Source of the DNA: Syntrophobacterales bacterium
GTDB taxonomy: Bacteria > Desulfobacterota > Desulfobaccia > Desulfobaccales > 0-14-0-80-60-11
Assembly (NCBI GenBank): GCA_020052215.1
Contig: JAGVPN010000488.1
Span: 1 to 5,949 of the forward strand
Length of the DNA stretch: 5,949 nucleotides
Reading direction: 5' to 3'
Shown here: positions 4,736 through 5,949 of the stretch, one piece after another
How positions within the stretch are numbered: the first letter of the stretch is position 1
Layout of the letters: each line of letters opens with the position of its first letter
Program-made: the position numbers and the translations under genes
The notes under the pieces: model-generated
What the model was told of the DNA's origin: nothing
The model's input: the letters and a program-made list of their open reading frames with translations, nothing else
Databases searched by the model: none

Positions 4736-5949
4736 TTGCCACAACCTAAACCCCCCTTAGCCCCGGACCTGAACTCTCACCCTCTTTCGACCCTGGAGGG
4801 GACGGTGGAGCGCCTCACCTTCGCCGACCCGGACAGCCACTACGCCGTGGTGCGCCTCCGGGTCAGGGGACGCCGCCAGCCCGCCACCGTGGTGGGCCCG
4901 TTAGCCGCGGTCAAGGAAGGGGAACAGCTCCACCTCAAGGGCCGCTACGAGGTGCATCCCAAGTGGGGGGAGCAGTTCCGGGTGGTGTGGTGGTACTCGG
5001 TGCTCCCCGCCACCGTGGCCGGCATCGAAAAATATCTGGCCTCGGGGCTCATTAAGGGCATCGGCCCGGAGTTAGCCAAGCGCCTGGTGGACCATTTCAA
5101 GGCCGAGACCCTGACGGTGATCGACGACCAGCCGGAGCGCCTGGCGGAGGTGTCGGGAATCGGGCCGAAAAAGGTTCAGCAGATTCGCCGGGACTGGCAA
5201 ACCCATAAAGCGGCCCGGGAGGTGCTGGTGGCGCTCCAGGGCCTGGGCGTGGGTATGGCCATGGCCACCAAGATCTATCAGCAGTACGGCGCCGGGGCGG
5301 TGGAAGTGGTGACCACCAACCCCTATCAACTGGCCCTGGATATTCACGGTCTGGGATTTCTCACCGCCGACCGCCTGGCCGGCCGCCTCAACCTGGACCC
5401 CCTGACTCCGGCCCGCCTGGCCGCGGGACTGCTGCACCTCCTGGACACCATGGGCGGGGAGGGGCACGTCTATGTCCCGGAAGAGGTGCTTCTGCATCGG
5501 ACCGAGGAATTGCTTCAAGTCCCCCGCCCGCCCCTGGCGGGGACCCTAGAAGATCTGGCCCGGGCAGGACGGGTGGTGCTGCCGGAGTTGCCGGACGGCC
5601 GGGCCGTATACAAAAAGCCAGCCTGGGTGGCGGAAACCGGGGTGGCCCAGTCCCTGGCGCGCCTGCTCACTGCCGTGGGGAGCCACCCGCCGCTCCATCT
5701 CGAGGATCTCATCGCCCAGGTCCAGCAGCCGCGCCGTCTGACCCTTGCCCCGGAGCAGGCCGCGGCCGTGGCCGCGGCCCTCCAGGACAAGGTGCTCATC
5801 ATTACCGGCGGCCCCGGCACCGGCAAGACCACCATTGTCAGCTGCATCCTGGACCTTTATCAGGGGCTGGGGGCCCGGGTCCTGCTCATGGCCCCCACCG
5901 GCCGGGCCGCCAAGCGCCTGAGCGAGACCACCGGCATGACCGCCACCAC
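4736..5949 (+). CDS. recD2: RecD2-type ATP-dependent DNA helicase (5' part, cut by window end)
   Basis: A superfamily 1B 5'-3' DNA helicase of the RecD2 (RecD-like, RecBC-independent) group, linked to DNA repair and replication-fork maintenance. About 404 residues are visible. The N-terminal region starts with LEGTVERLTF (from residue 20) and continues to VLPATVAGIEKYL. Helix-hairpin-helix repeats follow: GLIKGIGPELAKRL (from about 104) and VSGIGPKKVQQI (from 139), then YQQYGAGAVEVVTTNPYQLA and a GLGFLTADRLA segment. The ATPase core begins with LTLAPEQAAAV, Walker A GGPGTGKTT (358-366, K364) and motif Ia APTGRAAKRL (from 386). The gene leaves the window soon after motif Ia. The start is uncertain: no in-frame ATG precedes the conserved region, TTG 4736 is the closest in-frame start, and GTG 4649 or TTG 4643 would run through the repeat at 4613-4681. 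Shine-Dalgarno support is weak. The family is certain from the N-terminal HhH region plus the RecD-like core. Confidence 0.9.
   Translation, partial: MPQPKPPLAPDLNSHPLSTLEGTVERLTFADPDSHYAVVRLRVRGRRQPATVVGPLAAVKEGEQLHLKGRYEVHPKWGEQFRVVWWYSVLPATVAGIEKYLASGLIKGIGPELAKRLVDHFKAETLTVIDDQPERLAEVSGIGPKKVQQIRRDWQTHKAAREVLVALQGLGVGMAMATKIYQQYGAGAVEVVTTNPYQLALDIHGLGFLTADRLAGRLNLDPLTPARLAAGLLHLLDTMGGEGHVYVPEEVLLHRTEELLQVPRPPLAGTLEDLARAGRVVLPELPDGRAVYKKPAWVAETGVAQSLARLLTAVGSHPPLHLEDLIAQVQQPRRLTLAPEQAAAVAAALQDKVLIITGGPGTGKTTIVSCILDLYQGLGARVLLMAPTGRAAKRLSETTGMTAT

Overview
This is a GC-rich bacterial window, probably from a strictly anaerobic, sulfate-reducer-like lineage (Desulfobacterota/'deltaproteobacterial'). 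That placement is an inference. It rests on a free-standing desulforedoxin-type protein beside a PerR-like regulator, a fur-feoA pair, a RecD2-type helicase, and many dispersed GC-rich hairpin repeats between genes. No rRNA, tRNA, CRISPR array, transposase or phage gene is visible.

Layout from left to right. Positions 27-80 hold a double-hairpin repeat. Positions 327-885 (+) hold a two-gene unit: a PerR-like Fur-family repressor, then, one base after its stop, a 41-residue desulforedoxin-type iron protein. An AT-rich promoter with a PerR/Fur-like palindrome sits directly in front of it. Positions 951-1087 hold a repeat cluster with inverted ends, lying between convergent genes. Ribonuclease III (rnc) is at 1178-1927 (-), preceded by an 18-codon upstream reading frame that overlaps its preferred start as TGATG. 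Diverging from it at 2159-2959 (+) is a stand-alone HD-GYP protein, a presumed cyclic-di-GMP phosphodiesterase with an unexplained C-terminal tail. Converging on that gene is fur-feoA (3917 down to 3158, minus), with a good sigma70-type promoter and a candidate Fur box. About 0.8 kb without a credible gene follows (3918-4735), rich in hairpin repeats and G-runs. The window ends inside recD2 (from about 4736, +).

Most of the window concerns iron and oxygen stress. It contains two Fur-family sensors, one PerR-like with all five expected Fe(II)-site residues and one Fur-like. Each appears autoregulated and each is co-transcribed with a small iron-related protein (desulforedoxin, FeoA). The other genes are RNA processing/decay (RNase III), second-messenger signalling (HD-GYP) and DNA repair (RecD2).

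I see no clear evidence for an undescribed multi-gene system. The parts most worth a second look are the composite inverted-hairpin repeats, which share a flank motif, the coupled upstream frame before rnc, and the perR-desulforedoxin unit with its probably leaderless start.
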